NCBI RefSeq assembly: GCF_006636205.1
Contig: NZ_VIGB01000003.1
Span: 3,152,501 to 3,216,500, forward strand
Length of the DNA stretch: 64,000 nt
Origin: Kitasatospora acidiphila
GTDB taxonomy: Bacteria > Actinomycetota > Actinomycetes > Streptomycetales > Streptomycetaceae
Direction of reading: 5' to 3'
A model generated the notes under the pieces. The model saw only the letters and a list, made by a program, of their open reading frames with translations, was not told the DNA's origin and searched no databases. The position numbers and the translations under genes are program-made. Within the stretch, counting starts at the first letter, position 1; each line of letters opens with the position of its first letter. Positions 63,641 to 64,000 of the stretch are shown piece after piece.

Positions 63641-64000
63641 TCAGACGGCCTGTCCGTACCAGAGCGTGCCCTCGCCGTAGCGGCGGGAGCGGAGCGCGTC
63701 GAATCCCCCGGGCCAGGCGAACTCGCCGCCCCGGGTGCTGCGTTCCACGGTGACGAGTGCGTCGTCCGTGATCCAGCCCCCAGCCCGTAGTGTGATCAGC
63801 ATCTCGCGCACCTCGGCGTCGGTCACCGCGTACGGCGGGTCCAGGAAGACCAGGTCGAACGGGGTCTGCGGCGCCGGGCCGGCCACCACCCGCTCGGCCC
63901 GCTCGGCCCGCACCTCGGCGCCGGGCAGGCCGACCGTCTTCACATTGGCCCGGACCACCCGGGCCGCCGCCGCGTCCGCCTCCACCAGCAGCACCTGCGC
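63641..64000 (-). CDS. rsmD: 16S rRNA (guanine-N2)-methyltransferase RsmD, partial
   Basis: The last 119 residues of an RsmD-type methyltransferase, open to the window edge. It contains the N6/N2-methylase motif DPPY (LVFLDPPYAV) and ends GTLWYGQAV. It modifies G966 of 16S rRNA. The N-terminal SAM motif lies outside the window. Confidence 0.92.
   Translation of the reverse strand, partial: AQVLLVEADAAAARVVRANVKTVGLPGAEVRAERAERVVAGPAPQTPFDLVFLDPPYAVTDAEVREMLITLRAGGWITDDALVTVERSTRGGEFAWPGGFDALRSRRYGEGTLWYGQAV

Overview
This 64-kb, very GC-rich stretch with strongly G/C-biased third codon positions is a chromosomal segment of a streptomycete (family Streptomycetaceae, Streptomyces or a close relative). 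The evidence is whiG, nsdA, four clustered type I signal peptidases, amtB-glnB-glnD behind a GlnR-type box, and translation and cell-cycle genes in the order known from the S. coelicolor SCO5570-SCO5660 region. No rRNA, tRNA, CRISPR array, prophage or insertion sequence was found; this is mostly core chromosome.

Layout. 1-2.46 kb: a small operon (SRPBCC-like protein, DUF4166 protein, TetR regulator) behind two copies of the operator TTGAGC-N4-GCTCAA. 2.46-13.2 kb: a catabolic island for polyamines, GABA and beta-alanine (mmsA, two aminobutyraldehyde dehydrogenases, two class III aminotransferases, a PucR-type regulator resembling EpuRI, an Lrp/AsnC regulator, a degenerate Prim-Pol-like protein). 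13.4-15.4 kb: an ABC transporter with a frameshifted ATPase. 15.4-21.1 kb (minus strand): rpsB-tsf-pyrH-frr-cdsA-rlmN. 21.5-29.4 kb: M23 peptidase, TetR regulator, whiG, dprA, comM, yraN, a DUF2469 gene, a Nudix hydrolase and sipZ. 29.5-35.1 kb: sipY-sipX-sipW, rplS, trmD, rimM, KH protein, rpsP. 35.3-42.8 kb: SprT-like protein, archaeal-type proS, methyltransferase, ftsH, GNAT acetyltransferase, ffh. 42.9-48.7 kb: glnD, glnB, amtB, nsdA. 49-54.8 kb: Prim-Pol-like protein, ftsY, smc. 55-64 kb: small coiled-coil protein, acylphosphatase, TPM protein, membrane proteins, mutM, rnc, rpmF, DUF177, a DivIVA-like coiled-coil protein, coaD and the 3' part of rsmD.

How the genes work together. The catabolic enzymes can be joined into amine -> aldehyde -> amino acid -> semialdehyde -> CoA ester, ending at MmsA, but no amine transporter lies in the window. 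SRP (ffh, ftsY), signal peptidases, ribosomal proteins, tRNA and rRNA methylation, RNase III and ribosome recycling form a translation and export block. AmtB-GlnB-GlnD is the ammonium-sensing module. whiG and nsdA link to development.

The most important caution for any user: smc, ftsH (three times), proS, amtB, an ABC ATPase and a DivIVA-like gene, and perhaps a DUF6542 gene, are each broken in a way repaired by adding one base, nearly always inside a short G or C run. Because several are normally essential, the pattern looks like homopolymer undercalling rather than gene decay. No convincing new biological system was found. The best leads are the duplicated TetR operators, two DnaA-box clusters (one beside 10-bp iterons), a structured intergenic element near 55.55 kb, a Prim-Pol-like protein pair and an archaeal-type prolyl-tRNA synthetase.
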